Of a stretch of DNA of 64,000 nucleotides, positions 1-11,985 are shown piece by piece. Under the pieces are notes generated by a model. The model did no database searches. It saw only the letters and a program-made list of their open reading frames with translations, and was not told the DNA's origin. A program made the position numbers and the translations under genes. Each line of letters starts with the position of its first letter. Position 1 is the first letter of the stretch. Source of the DNA: Schistosoma haematobium (lineage: Eukaryota; Platyhelminthes; Trematoda; Strigeidida; Schistosomatidae); NCBI RefSeq assembly GCF_000699445.3, contig NC_067198.1, positions 39,717,523-39,781,522 on the forward strand, written 5' to 3'.

Positions 1-555
1 AAAACTACCCAATAAATCAAGCTTTGATTTGATTTGGTTAAACTGTGTTTTGTTTAGTGTACTAAGCTTCTTCGAGTCAGTCGCAACGATTATATCAGAA
101 CACAAATTTCGTGAGTAATTTATGCACTAATATGTGAAAACAACTTACATAACAAAAACGCAAAATACCTCAACAATACCGCTGACTCATAGTCAAAATT
201 TACTCCGGTACGAAATAATGTACCATACAGCGAAAATGTTTTATAAATACAACTGTTAACTATCTAAGAATGGACAAAAATATTAACAATTAAACGAGAT
301 CGAACTTCTATCTGTAAGAATCTAGTAGAATCACAAATTTTTTCAACAGGCAGTCTAGAAACAATAATATTCAACCATCCTACGACATAACCGTGAATTC
401 AGCCAAACAAGGACTTATTGACAAGGGTTCAGGGTCATAAAAAAATAAAATAATGAAGGCAAATCTAAATCAGAGTTTAATCGTAAAGCTTCAATCAAAA
501 TGTATACACGAATCCTGGGTGAAAGTTAACATTCAAAAACGGAGAAAAATTCAAG
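1..555. other. AT-rich stretch with no recognised gene
   Basis: I see no convincing coding region, RNA gene or repeat that I can name here. Short open frames lack any recognisable motif. The stretch ends where the 3' terminus of the antisense RTE element begins. Confidence 0.5.
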
Positions 556-2551
556 AATTACTTACGCATGTTACTCCTTGTCGAGAAGCACAGGCCTCCC
601 GACAGCATTCTCCATGGAACTCTGTCCTGAGAAATCGTTTTCAGTTGTTTTCAACTGCTATTCATCCTTTTAATTTCTGCACCCAATTCCCGACGTAATG
701 TGCTTCTTAGTTTTCCTCTTTTCACTTTCCCTTCAGGATTCCAAGTTAGCGCTTGCTTCGTGATGCGGTTTGATGATTTCCGTAATGTGTCCTATTCACC
801 TCCAAAGTCTTTTCCAAATTTCTTGTTCAGCTGAAAGATGGTTTGTTCTCTCCTACAGTAGGTTGTTACTGATGGTATCCGATCAACGGACATTCAGTAT
901 ATTGTGTAGACAATTGTTTATAAATACTTGTACCTTTTCGATAATGGAGGTGGTAGTTCTCCATGCTTCTGCTCCGCACAATATAACTAACTGTTTTGGT
1001 GTTCTTATTGAAGATTCTGACTTTTATGTTGGTTGACAGTTGTTTTGAGTTCCATATGTTAATCAGCTGTAGGAATGATGTCCTTGCTCTTCCAATCATC
1101 ACCTTTACGTCCCCATTAGATCCTCCACGTTCATCAGAGACGCTACGCAGATAAGTGAAACATTCCACTTCTCTCAGAGTTTCTCCATCAAGTGTGATTG
1201 GGTTGGTGTTCTGTGGTGTTTGAATGAACTAATGATACCTTTGTAATTATTGAATGCTCGATTCCGAATTCTAAATACAATACATTCGTTTGTGCTTGTG
1301 TTTTACTTCTTTATTCAATTGCGTTATTTCTGGGACTCTTAGTTCGTGCTATAATTCAAATAATTCAAAACATTATATGTTCTCTATGTTGTATTTGAGG
1401 ATCTTGCTTTTTCCTTTGTGTATATTGAGGCCTACTGATGTAGAAGCTGCTACCACGCTGTTTGTCTTCACCTAGGTCATCTGAGAAGTCCACATCTTCT
1501 AACTGATTCCAAGCTGTCCATTGTATTCCGTGTTTTCCCTCAGATATTGAGGTCCTCATGATCCAGTCGATCACCAGAAGAAAGAGGAAGAGTTTTAGAA
1601 AACAGCCTTGTCTGACTCCGGTCCTCACTAGGAATGTATCTCTAAGCTTTTCTACATGCACCACTTTGCAGTGTAGTACTTCTTATGGATTCCGAATGAT
1701 GTTAACGGCTTTCTCGGCTACTTGCTCCATAATGTCTAAGAAGGTCCCATAAGGTCCTCCTATCCACAATGTCAAATGATTTCTCATAATTAAGGAAGTC
1801 AAAATATAGTGACGAACTCTATTCAACTGATTGTTCAACGATGATTCATAGCGTCACGATTTGATCTGTGCACGACCGATCCTTACGAAATCCGATCTGT
1901 TAATTTCGAAGTTGGGCGTCTACTGAGTCTTTCATCCGATTCAGCAACACTGTTGAAAACGTTTTCTGGTACTGACAGTGTTGTGATGCCTCTGTAGTTC
2001 TCACATTTGCTCAAATCTCCTTTCTTTGGCATCTTGATGAGGTGTTCTTCTTTCCAGTCAGTCTGTGGCACTTGTTCTTCCTCTCAAATCCTCCTGAATA
2101 AAATATGGATCATGTTTGCAGTTGATTCTGTGTCTAACTTCAGATATTCAGCTGGTATATTATCAGATCTTGCTGTTTTCCCACTCTTGATTTGTCTGAT
2201 GACCGGCCATCCTGATTTCTTCGATCGTTGGTAGAGTGACATTTATAGGAATGTGTGCATGTGCTGCCTAGATGTCCGGTAGATTCAGTGGAGCTAGTCT
2301 ATTCAAGATTTCTTAGAAGTATCCTACCCATCTGTCCCTCTGTTCCTGAATCTCGGTGATTATCTTGCCTCCTTTGTCCTTTACCAGTCTCTGGTTTACT
2401 ATATTTCACTTCTAGTTTCTTCATTATATCATATAGTTGTTTCATATTTCCTTCTCTTGCAGCTTTTTTATTGTCGTTGCTAGGTCTTTCAAGCATTTGT
2501 TTTTGTAGACTCTAATGCTCCTCTTCACTCTCTTGCTTGCTTCTTTGTACC
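556..2551 (-). mobile_element. RTE-type non-LTR retrotransposon, 5'-truncated, antisense
   Basis: Read on the minus strand this is the reverse-transcriptase half of the same LINE family seen at 17-20.7 kb. Conserved pieces can be followed across several frames: the linker ending in a Met-Lys-Gln-Leu-Tyr-Asp stretch (about 2450), the KMPKKGDLSKCENYRGITTL block (about 1980-2040), the TGVRQGC block (about 1600), and the FTYLRSV...DERGGSNGDVK block (about 1100-1160). Many frameshifts and stops show it is dead. Its 3' end at about 556 has the antisense GTAAG-type tail shared by the other copies, and it is truncated at about 2551 within the linker. RTE assignment rests on resemblance to schistosome SR2-like elements. 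Confidence 0.8.
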
Positions 2552-3955
2552 TGCAAACAATCATTTTAAAATACACAATATAATGTTAAATTGATCATTT
2601 TATTAATCACATAACGAACTTAGTCGTTAAAACACTATCGTTCAACAGGACTCATCAATATAAATAATTTTTGTTCGCTTTTAAATTAATAAATAATTAC
2701 TAAATCCTTGAAACAATCATTCCGTTTGATAAATTTCGATAATGCAATGAGAAGATGAAGCTTATCAAAATCATGTGATATATTTGCGCAACACATTTCG
2801 AACAATCTGATCACAAATATACTTCCAATGGTCAAATAAGATCACAGGATAGACAGACATCATTCTTCATTGCGAAACATTTGATTTAGACTAGTCATAA
2901 GGTTGACATCAAGTCAGCATTTGTAGTGTTGTACAAAAGTCCTGAAGGACGTATACTACGGTTTATTGAAGCCTTGTCTACACGGAAACTGGAACCCCCT
3001 TTATGCGTTCAAAAACAGTTTGTACTTAACCTTAACCTACCCTGGTAATACTGATTTATTATCCAAAGTGTTTATCACATTATTTTTGTGTACTTTATTA
3101 TTATTTTTTGCCGTTGTTACGGCTTACCTTTAACCTGTCTAGATGACCTTTTAATTTCCATATAGAAGTGTCTTAACAAGTATACTAAATCTTTACTTAT
3201 AATAAAATATTGCTGATATATGGCAAATAGTTATACTTTTGAAATGATGGCAAATATTTGTAATTTAGCAAAAGAATTTTAAAGGTATTGTTTTTGTTGG
3301 GTTGTATGGTTTAATCGAGATTTCTTTATTGATTCCTAAACATCAGGATATCATACTTTTAATAATTGTGAGAGCTTATGCTTCATTATCGAAAAATACG
3401 ATTTCTGTTGTTGAGATAAATGAATTCTTTCGCGAAAAGAATTACAGTGCTCTAGAGCATTCTTTATCCAGAAACTTCATAGGACCGTTACTAATGTTTA
3501 AGACTATCCCACATAGCATCCACGGTATTGTTATGGTAGTAAGAGTTGGGATTAAAGTTATAGTTAGTCAACACAAACACCATTGAATTCGAAACAGAAA
3601 AAACATATTCAACTTGAGGAAATTCACTGATTGGTAGCGGGATACAAGTTTCACGAAATATAAATGAGTGATAAATATCTTTATAAATTAACTGCAACAA
3701 CATATAAAGTATTAGCGTGAAATGTATTTCGAATCGCAAATCTATATTATTTTTCTTTTGAATATGATAAAACAAGCTATCATGAACATTTGATTACTGT
3801 CAATGGTCATAGTAAATGATGGGTTTATCCTTGCTTTACTTGTTGGCACAAATATGACCATAAATAAGCATCGTAGTATTTTCATTTCCATTATCAACAC
3901 TGTTGAGTAAAATGAGAATGAAATTTAAACTTACTTGAAGTATGAAGACTTGAAA
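2552..3955. other. Intergenic stretch, no supported gene
   Basis: AT-rich sequence. Two overlapping open frames of 94 codons on opposite strands (3302-3586 and 3491-3775) have no signal peptide, no recognisable motif and no compositional likeness to the secreted genes, so I do not call them. Confidence 0.4.
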
Positions 3956-4973
3956 TAATGGATATCAATAATGATTAGGCTTATTTTTCTAAATTAGAAG
4001 AAATCAGTTGACAACAATTTATTTGAAAACTTATTCTAATCTCGATACTCACAGTCATCCTTAACTCTCAATATTATTGAATACAAGGGTGATTTCTAAA
4101 ATTGAAAGCACTCGTACCAAGTTCAGATAAATGGTTATGTGGTAATCACTATAAGCCGAATTATATACTGTGAATAAAATGTTTCATAAATCTCGTCGAG
4201 TAAATGCAAAAACATATTCTACTGATGAATAGCATAAAACTTAAAAAAATGTACATTGTCGATTAAACTAACGCCTGTGTTCACATCAGCTAACAATTCT
4301 ATACATACAACTGTACACAAAATGTCAACTTATTTATTCGACACTCTCAAAATACTCATGAGTAGTGGATAAATGTAGAATTATAATTTATTTGTATTAA
4401 CCGTGCTCACAAATAATTGAAATACTCTGGAATTGCTCTGAAGAAGTCCAGACAAGTTAGCTGGACGAAACGTTGGCATCATTTAAATTTCAATCGCTGA
4501 GATTATTTCCAGTATAATTTTCACATTAAAATAGTAATAATAGTTCATTATTGATTGTTCATTAGCTTCAGAAAAGTCATGATTGTATGAGAGGTGTTAG
4601 GAGGTTAAACATATGGGACAAACCTCTATTGAAAATGATTATTTAGATTAGTGAATAGAGTAAAAGATTTTCTAGTTTACATTTAGAAAACACTCAAATT
4701 CAGTGTTTATCTAGTATGGTCAAGCAAAAACATACAAATAATATACAAAGATGACCATCTATAAATATTGTTCGTATGAACGGAATGTAGACAATACTCA
4801 CGTTATCTGTGACAATAAATCTAATTTGAATGATATTTTACTCATTTTGAGCATCACAAACACCAATGAAATTTGCTCTTGAAAAAGGAAAATAGTTCAA
4901 GTTTACACTCCCTTAATTTTGAGATGGTGAGATGATCAGATGGGAAGTCGCGAATACCTGTTTGCAAGAAACC
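3956..4973 (+). repeat. Left arm of ~1-kb inverted repeat around the first TES gene
   Basis: This 1018-bp block reappears as its reverse complement at 8261-9275. By eye the arms match almost base for base, apart from a 3-base indel near 3968 and a few differences in the outer 20 bases. The outer boundary is at about 3956 and the inner one at about 4973, where similarity stops abruptly. The arm carries a hammerhead-like module at 4435-4520. It holds no open frame of interest. It could be a non-autonomous transposable element present twice, or a segmental inversion-duplication. Confidence 0.9.
4435..4520 (+). ncRNA. Hammerhead-like motif inside the left inverted-repeat arm
   Basis: A CTGAAGA box is followed by a strong stem (GTCCAG pairing with CTGGAC) and then GAAAC, the order of a hammerhead catalytic core (CUGANGA, stem II, GAAA). 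The downstream ATCGCTGAGATT is conserved in related copies at 24.4 and 53.4 kb. PLEs are known to carry hammerheads, so this may be PLE-derived. Stem I and the cleavage triplet are not clear, so activity is uncertain. Confidence 0.5.
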
Positions 4974-5765
4974 AGTATGGAATATTTAGTTATTAATTTT
5001 TTATACTTAGGTCCCTATCGGTAGGAAGAGAAATTTTATTATATCTCTCCCTACGCTGATTAAATGAATCTGTACTCCCAAGTTTATGGGTTAGGACTTG
5101 ACTCTTATGAGATGGCGGCCGAAAATATGTTTCCTCCGAGATTTATTTATGAATATATGAATCTTATATCTCTAGGGGAATCTGTTATCTCTGCACCAAA
5201 GAACTAATGTCGATTTTAAAAGCAATTGATTTACCGATATCCTGAAATAGGATCTCAGACTCTCTCAATAGGACGTTCTTTACTACAAAGCTGAGAATAG
5301 TATTTGCCTGTCAGCCTTTATTTACCAAGAAATAAAAGGACAAAACGAAGCGTTCGAACCCTTCAATATGTATTTATTAGGAGGTTGAAAGTAGTCGAAA
5401 GGAAATACTGAGCCTTGGATTCTCGCTATTTAGCACTCAGCATTAATGTGTACTTGAACCCTAAAGTCACATGTTTTGAGTTATAAATATTCAGTATTCT
5501 ACCATCTCCTACATAATGCTGGATTCGTCGCTATATACATAAAAATACAAGAACTATGTATATGAAAAGAGTTTGTCTAATCTTCTTGTCTTACCATCAA
5601 TTTGAACTGTTAATCTCTATTTATCAAATAATAATTTAATTTAATTCATCTTTTATTAATTTCATATAAAATTTATGGATTATATACCTTTTGTCTCTTT
5701 TACTTTGAAGTTCTGTTAACCCAACAAGGTTTACTTTTATTTTTATATTCTTATCAAATCTATCC

Positions 5766-5799
<34 letters not shown>

Positions 5800-6198
5800 T
5801 TATCCACACATCTATCTATCTATTTACCAGTGGTCACATTACATGATGGTTATTCATATTCATCTCCATTCACTAATCTTAAGGCGATCATGTAACTTTT
5901 AAATAACTGACATCATTACAACAACAACAACAACAACCTATAAACAATTTTTGTTGCCTCCTTGTCAATCATTCATTCAGTTGACAACAGTCAATTAATT
6001 TGCAAAAAAAAATGAGTGCAATTAATGTATAAACGTCATTAAATAAACAAACAAACAAACAAGCAAATCATATTTTACAATTAATGAATATTATTATACC
6101 AACGGAATTTATCTGAAAAAAGTATAATGAACTTATTATTAATCATAAATAAATAAATTAAAAAAACCCAATAATTCTATTCCGTTGATTCAATTAAC
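4974..6198. other. Upstream region of the first TES gene; unclassified repeat-like part and ATCT microsatellite
   Basis: 4985-5560 has the mixed, less AT-rich texture of an old retroposon but matches nothing I can name. 5755-5825 is an (ATCT)n microsatellite. 5920-6062 holds short CAA and AACA runs. No gene is seen. Confidence 0.4.
5755..5825. repeat. (ATCT)n tetranucleotide microsatellite
   Basis: About nine near-perfect ATCT units, then an interrupted second block. Confidence 0.9.
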
Positions 6199-6205
6199 TA
6201 TAAAA
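6199..6205 (+). promoter_or_regulatory. TATA box of the first TES gene
   Basis: TATAAAA lies 106 bp before the ATG at 6305. The other two TES genes have TATA boxes at nearly the same distance. A pyrimidine-rich tract (6235-6275) lies in the presumed 5' UTR. Confidence 0.55.
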
Positions 6206-6304
6206 ACATTTCTAAAAATGTTTACTCGTTAGTTTTTCTTTCTTTTCTTTTTTTCTCTTTTTTTCTTTATTTAAAAAAGAGATTGCATTATCATCATTAT
6301 CATA

Positions 6305-6628
6305 ATGAATAAATCGTTATTATTATTATTACTATTATATTTCACCTCATGTAATTTTTTGACCATGGCGTATAGTGGATATGGAAATCAACGTGGACAA
6401 AGTTATATAAATCCTGATTATCAACAATCTTATCAAAACAATAAATATAATGGTGATGACTATACTAAAAAATATATAAGTAGTGATTATGATTCGACTA
6501 CAAATAATGAATACGGTAATAAATATGGTAATGATTATGTTAAAGTTCAAAAGAAGAATAATTATGACAGTTCCAATTATCAACCAACGTCTTATGATTC
6601 ATATACCGGTTATAATGGGGATAATTAC

Positions 6629-6666
<38 letters not shown>

Positions 6667-7111
6667 TCATAAGAATAACGATTATACACCAACAAATAAT
6701 AATTACCAAGCAAATAATTATCAAGATTATGGATCCAGTGATATATCACCTACCAGTGAATATGGTATTGGTTCAATTGGTACTGGAGTTATGTCTGGTT
6801 CTAAGCATAGTCATACTCATTTAAATATTCATGGTAAAATGACTGGTGTTGGACATCAAGATTATGGTGTACATTATTTATCATTGACTAAATTCCGTAA
6901 AGGTGGTGGCTATGATATCTATGGGAAAAAACGACAGTTTTTAGATTATGATACAACAGGACATGTGAAAAAATATGGTAATCAACAAATGAAAGCGAAA
7001 TTTGAAGTTGTTGGTAAATTGCATGGACATTCAACATTCAAGGATAAATCAAGTTTCAAACCAAGCGGTGGTAACTATGGTGGGAACGGAAACGGTGATC
7101 AACCCTACTGA
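6305..7111 (+). CDS. Trematode eggshell synthesis (TES) domain protein 1
   Basis: Secreted eggshell-precursor candidate of 268 aa. Residues 1-22 form a signal peptide (basic start, run of leucines). Residues 23-165 are a Tyr/Asn/Asp/Gly-rich region with a run of about 12 Asn near residue 110, encoded by pure AAT triplets. The TES domain spans about 167-250, with a His-rich entry (KHSHTHLNIHG), an FRKGG turn, FLDYDTTGHVKKYG, MKAKFEV and KLHGH. The same landmarks recur at 44541-45203 and 51987-52685. The C-terminus is Gly/Asn-rich. In trematodes such Tyr-rich proteins are packed in vitelline droplets and cross-linked through oxidised tyrosine; that role is inferred. One exon, TATA box at 6199, AATAAA signals near 7167-7176. 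The gene sits inside the large inverted repeat 3956-4973/8261-9275. Domain call is firm; stage and tissue are inferred. Confidence 0.92.
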
Positions 7112-7166
7112 AGACTAAAACAGTAAAACATAATAGTGAATAAGGAACAGGATCATTATTATTAAT

Positions 7167-7176
7167 AATAAAATAA
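7167..7176 (+). terminator. Polyadenylation signal of the first TES gene
   Basis: Two overlapping AATAAA hexamers about 55 bp after the stop codon. Confidence 0.5.
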
Positions 7177-8260
7177 ATATATTTATTATCATTAAAAAGT
7201 ATTGTTTGTTATTGACATAACCAATAAACAGTTGATTAAATTGCATGAAGTACTTGTGATATTACATGAATAAACAAAGTATACTCAACAGTACCGAAGT
7301 ATTTGATTCAATTTTCGATATGTGGTAATAACATTTATGGAAACCAATAAGATTTCCTAAAGGTGTTTTGGTATAGCTAGTATTGGTTTAGAAGAACGAT
7401 GGTGACTTTGTATGATGTACCGTTTGTAGGCTAAACTGCTCAGTTTTGCTTTAGTTCCTGAAATCATATTATTGGACCATGTTTTGTTAAAGTATTTCGC
7501 TGTGATATCAGAAGACGAACTTTTTTATATGAGACTAAAATATGGGTATTGATCTCCTAGATCAAATTTCATACTCAGAAAGTTTCCTCAGTCTTGATAA
7601 GTTATTCATTAGCAATCAGACGCGAAAAAAAACGGAGCATTTGTAAGTTAAGTGACTGATTTCTTCAGAAAAGTCTCTTACCAGTCATACAAACAACTTA
7701 ACTGAATGATGATTTAAGGTATTATTCTAAATCAAGTCAACGATGTACCACACATTGAAAGTTAAGAGTTAACTAAACCACAATTAATTTTAAAATGATC
7801 GAAATTAATGGTTGAATAAGCAAACTAAAATTACTATCCTATTGGTAGATCCCCATGTTTGTTTTAGCATCACACATAATACTTCTAGTTAAATGTGTAT
7901 AACCTAAAATACAGACTTATTTAGACAGTTAATACGATTCATAAAAAGTACTCTGTCAAATCGTACATTGTATATTCTGAGTTAAACTATGTATTCAAAG
8001 AATGAATTCATTTTCATCGAAATCATATGGAGTTTCTTTACGGAGAGTAGAGTAATGAAGTGTTAGGATGTTGATAATCGGTCCTTTATTTTACTTGGTT
8101 AGTTGTGATATGATCAGAGTAGTTTTAAGGAAGTTGATAATAAGTACTAACTGTAGCTAAAAATCAAATGAGAATCAGGAAGCATTGGCCGTATTAACAA
8201 ATAAACAATTATGACTTCACCGAAGCACGAATTCAGAAGCTTCAGGTCTCATGTGGTATA
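7177..8260. other. Intergenic stretch inside the inverted repeat
   Basis: AT-rich, no supported gene and no repeat I recognise. Confidence 0.4.
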
Positions 8261-9275
8261 GGTCTCTTGTAAACAGGTATTCGCGACTTCCCATCTGATC
8301 ATCTCACCATCTCAAAATTAAGGGAGTGTAAACTTGAACTATTTTCCTTTTTCAAGAGCAAATTTCATTGGTGTTTGTGATGCTCAAAATGAGTAAAATA
8401 TCATTCAAATTAGATTTATTGTCACAGATAACGTGAGTATTGTCTACATTCCGTTCATACGAACAATATTTATAGATGGTCATCTTTGTATATTATTTGT
8501 ATGTTTTTGCTTGACCATACTAGATAAACACTGAATTTGAGTGTTTTCTAAATGTAAACTAGAAAATCTTTTACTCTATTCACTAATCTAAATAATCATT
8601 TTCAATAGAGGTTTGTCCCATATGTTTAACCTCCTAACACCTCTCATACAATCATGACTTTTCTGAAGCTAATGAACAATCAATAATGAACTATTATTAC
8701 TATTTTAATGTGAAAATTATACTGGAAATAATCTCAGCGATTGAAATTTAAATGATGCCAACGTTTCGTCCAGCTAACTTGTCTGGACTTCTTCAGAGCA
8801 ATTCCAGAGTATTTCAATTATTTGTGAGCACGGTTAATACAAATAAATTATAATTCTACATTTATCCACTACTCATGAGTATTTTGAGAGTGTCGAATAA
8901 ATAAGTTGACATTTTGTGTACAGTTGTATGTATAGAATTGTTAGCTGATGTGAACACAGGCGTTAGTTTAATCGACAATGTACATTTTTTTAAGTTTTAT
9001 GCTATTCATCAGTAGAATATGTTTTTGCATTTACTCGACGAGATTTATGAAACATTTTATTCACAGTATATAATTCGGCTTATAGTGATTACCACATAAC
9101 CATTTATCTGAACTTGGTACGAGTGCTTTCAATTTTAGAAATCACCCTTGTATTCAATAATATTGAGAGTTAAGGATGACTGTGAGTATCGAGATTAGAA
9201 TAAGTTTTCAAATAAATTGTTGTCAACTGATTTCTTCTAATTTAGAAAAATAAGCCTAATCATTGATATCCGTTA
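8261..9275 (-). repeat. Right arm of ~1-kb inverted repeat around the first TES gene
   Basis: Reverse complement of 3956-4973, 1015 bp long. The 3-base length difference is explained by one indel. The hammerhead-like module is present here in antisense at about 8735-8815. The spacer between arms (4974-8260, about 3.3 kb) contains only the TES gene and AT-rich sequence. Confidence 0.9.
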
Positions 9276-10011
9276 CTTCATCTCCTACCTGGTTTCGTAT
9301 GAATTTTATATGTTCAACATCACTTTTTCAGGTTTTCTAGCCAAGAAATTTAGCGTACGACTTATTTATACTAAAAAAATAAAGTTACTTTATGACTGTT
9401 CTAGAATAGCTTTTAATTCATGGAAGCTACTTAATTAGATCTCAAGACAATTAACATATTAGTTAAAAAGAATTTAGCATACACATTGTTGTAGCATGTT
9501 TCAAGCTCTCAAACGAATAAGGTTACTTATAAATTACTTTGAACATTTAGAACTGTGAATCATTCAGTTTTAGGTTATTCAAACTATTATTGTCGTCATG
9601 TACAATCAAATAAAGTATCTCGATTGATTATTGAAAAATTCATTGTGATTTTTCATTTGTGGCAGGATTTTTTCAACCTAATTTGTAATAAGACAGATTG
9701 ATCACTTAACAGAGTATTACATTTTCAATGTATCGATTGTTCTTGAAGTCAGATGATTTTATAATTTATCCCAGCAAGTGTGAGGTTTCAATGAACGGTA
9801 TTTAAAAAAAATTATTCTCAGAAGATGAAAAACAGACATAGCTAATTTTGAGGTTTAGTCACTCATCTAAATATCTACAGTATGTTATATCCAGTAAATT
9901 TATTTGCTAATTATAGCTAGATAGTAGAAAATTATTTGTTCTTTGGTAACTGACCACACAAAAATTTAGTTATGTTGAACTTATTTAACATACAAAACTA
10001 AAGACTAGAGT
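9276..10011. other. Intergenic stretch, nothing recognised
   Basis: AT-rich sequence without a supported gene or named repeat. Confidence 0.4.
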
Positions 10012-10245
10012 GGATTAGTTGAAGTTAGACATTAACACAGTTGGTTGCCGGTTCAGTGGTTTAGTGGTCAAGCGCTTGCGCGCGAGACTAATAGATCTTG
10101 GGTTCGAATCTTGCTAGGTGAGTTCGTGGATGTACACTGTTGAGGAGTCCCATACTAGGACGAGACGGTCTTCCAGTGCTTCCAGGTTTTCCATGGTGAT
10201 CTAGTTTCAATCGACCCATGAATTCAACTATTAAATTAAAGAAAA
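10012..10245 (+). mobile_element. tRNA-like SINE with hammerhead core (family B)
   Basis: Starts in a GGATTAGTTGAAGTTAGACATTAAC-type head, shows a Pol III A-box-like segment (GTTTAGTGGTCAAGCG) and a B box (GGGTTCGAATC), then the family-B hammerhead region. Here the second core box reads GAGAC instead of GAAAC, so this copy's ribozyme is probably inactive. Confidence 0.75.
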
Positions 10246-10779
10246 ATACTTTAAAATTTTAATTACATATTTTTTTTAAATGTTAAATATTATCACTAAT
10301 CCTGAACAAGATTTATTGTGATCAAGTCATTTACTAGTCTTTATTCAAGTAAATATTTGAGTATATAGTAGTATGTTGTAAAAAAGACAGAAAATTAAGG
10401 ATTCTGGAAATGATGTATTTCAATTCTAAACTTTCTACTGTAAATCAATATTCATTTTTATTATGCACCTAAACAGAGATTTATATGTAATAGACTGTTA
10501 GTTAAAAGCAAGTATATTCGTTTATTATAAATCGAATTCATTCAATTTGCACTTTTATCTTGATATTATATAAGTATTTGATTTTCATACAGATTACATA
10601 GCAATAATGATAAAGTGTACTGTGATGATCCATATATATATAACTGGGGTCTGTGTTATTCATGGTCAATCACCATGTACTCCGATATGAAATCGTAACA
10701 GAGATAATAATATGTTGAAAGTACTCCATTAATGGTCAAAATAAGATGTGCCATAAGTAAATGATATTACTGTCGAAAA

Positions 10780-11195
10780 TAATCTTCACAACCCCATACT
10801 GATAATTACCATGTGCTCACTAGTGACTAGCTTCGAAAGGGAAGTCTTGGAGTTCTAGTGAGAATCCGTGACCAGTGGAGCTAGTCCGTGTCGAGTAGAG
10901 ACATGTATCTACCTCAGTACAGTGAAAGATGGTCACACGATTTCGTGGATTGGTTGAGGTTAGAAATTAACATTGTTTGATACTGGCTTAGTGGTCTAAT
11001 GGTTAAGCGTTCGTGCACGAGACCGAAGGCCCTGGGTTCGAATCCCACCAGCAGGATTGTGGGTGCGCACTGCTGAGGAGTCCCAAAATGGGACGAAACG
11101 GCCACCCAGTGTTTCCGGATTTTCAGTGGTGGTTTCACATCAATCGGTTCATGATCTCAATCAAAAACTTAATAATCTTCACAACCCCATACTAA
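10780..11195 (+). mobile_element. tRNA-like SINE (family B), long copy
   Basis: One of the longest copies. It has an upstream head (GTGACTAG..., CCGTGACCAGTGG) shared with 39345-39755 and 51375-51740, then an A-box-like segment, a B box (GGGTTCGAATCC), and a core of CTGAGGA, GTCCC/GGGAC stem and GAAAC. Stem I bases CACTG and CAGTG are intact, but the cleavage triplet position reads ACC rather than GTC. The 3' end is a CTTCACAACCCCATACT-type tail. Confidence 0.8.
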
Positions 11196-11639
11196 TAATA
11201 AATTCTCCGATTGAATTACTAGTAATAATTTTGAAATGACTTAAAATAAGTTAAAATGGCATAAATGTACTAGATATTTTTCTTCTCAGGTCTTGACTTA
11301 TAATACTATTTCATCGATTTTATCTGTAATTTTCAAACCGTTTTCACTATTTTAAATTTTCTTTGGGCTATCATAAACGTTTCTGTTAATTCTACATTTC
11401 TACTAGGCATATCGTTAATTCTACATTTCTACTAGGCATATCGTTAATTCCTACTCGCTATACTAATGTAACTTATGACGACTTGAAGTGATGCACATTT
11501 TTACCCCCATCGTGTGCTTTTTATAATTAACTGATTTATTCCATTTCAATAATATATATAGTTTATGGTTATTGAGTGTAAGGATTGTAAGAAATATAAA
11601 TTTCATGAGTGTAAAAAATTAACATTAGTTGTTCTTTCA

Positions 11640-11985
11640 ATAGTTGAGGTCATGAGTCATTTGAAGCTAGACCACCATGGAAAAACTGGAAACACTGAAA
11701 TCGGTGAAGACAGTGGTGGATGTGTCGCTCAATTTCGTGAATTAGTTGAAGTTAGAAATTAACACTGTTGGACGCCAGCTCACTGGTCTAGAGGTTAAGC
11801 GTTCGCTCACGAGACTAATAAGTCCTGGGTTAGAATCTCGCGAGACAGGATCGTGGATGGGTACTGCTCAGGAGTTCCACAATAGGATGAAACGGCCGTC
11901 CAATGCTTCCAAATTTTCCATGGTGGTCTAGCTTCAGTTAACTTATAATCTCAACTATTGAAATTACTACAATATCCACAAAAAC
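11640..11985. mobile_element. Foldback pair of family-B SINEs
   Basis: 11641-11697 is the 3' part of the SINE in antisense; it stops right after CACTG, the complement of the first five bases 3' of the predicted hammerhead cut. 11705-11985 is a sense copy with a mutated B box (GGGTTAGAATC), a core altered to CTCAGGA, and the typical ATCCACAAAAACCCCTTCTGAT tail. Confidence 0.75.

Noticed and set aside
5755..5825. Possible CRISPR-like or satellite array
   Set aside because: Simple tetranucleotide microsatellite without spacers; eukaryotic context.
6483..6824. Second coding frame with poly-Ile overlapping the first TES gene
   Set aside because: Frame-shifted shadow of the Asn-rich repeat; the TES frame has signal peptide and domain. 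Similar shadows at 37408-37881, 44489-44905 and 52138-52353 were dropped for the same reason.
10984..11060. tRNA gene
   Set aside because: A and B boxes are present, but the sequence does not fold as a complete tRNA and is the head of a SINE found many times.
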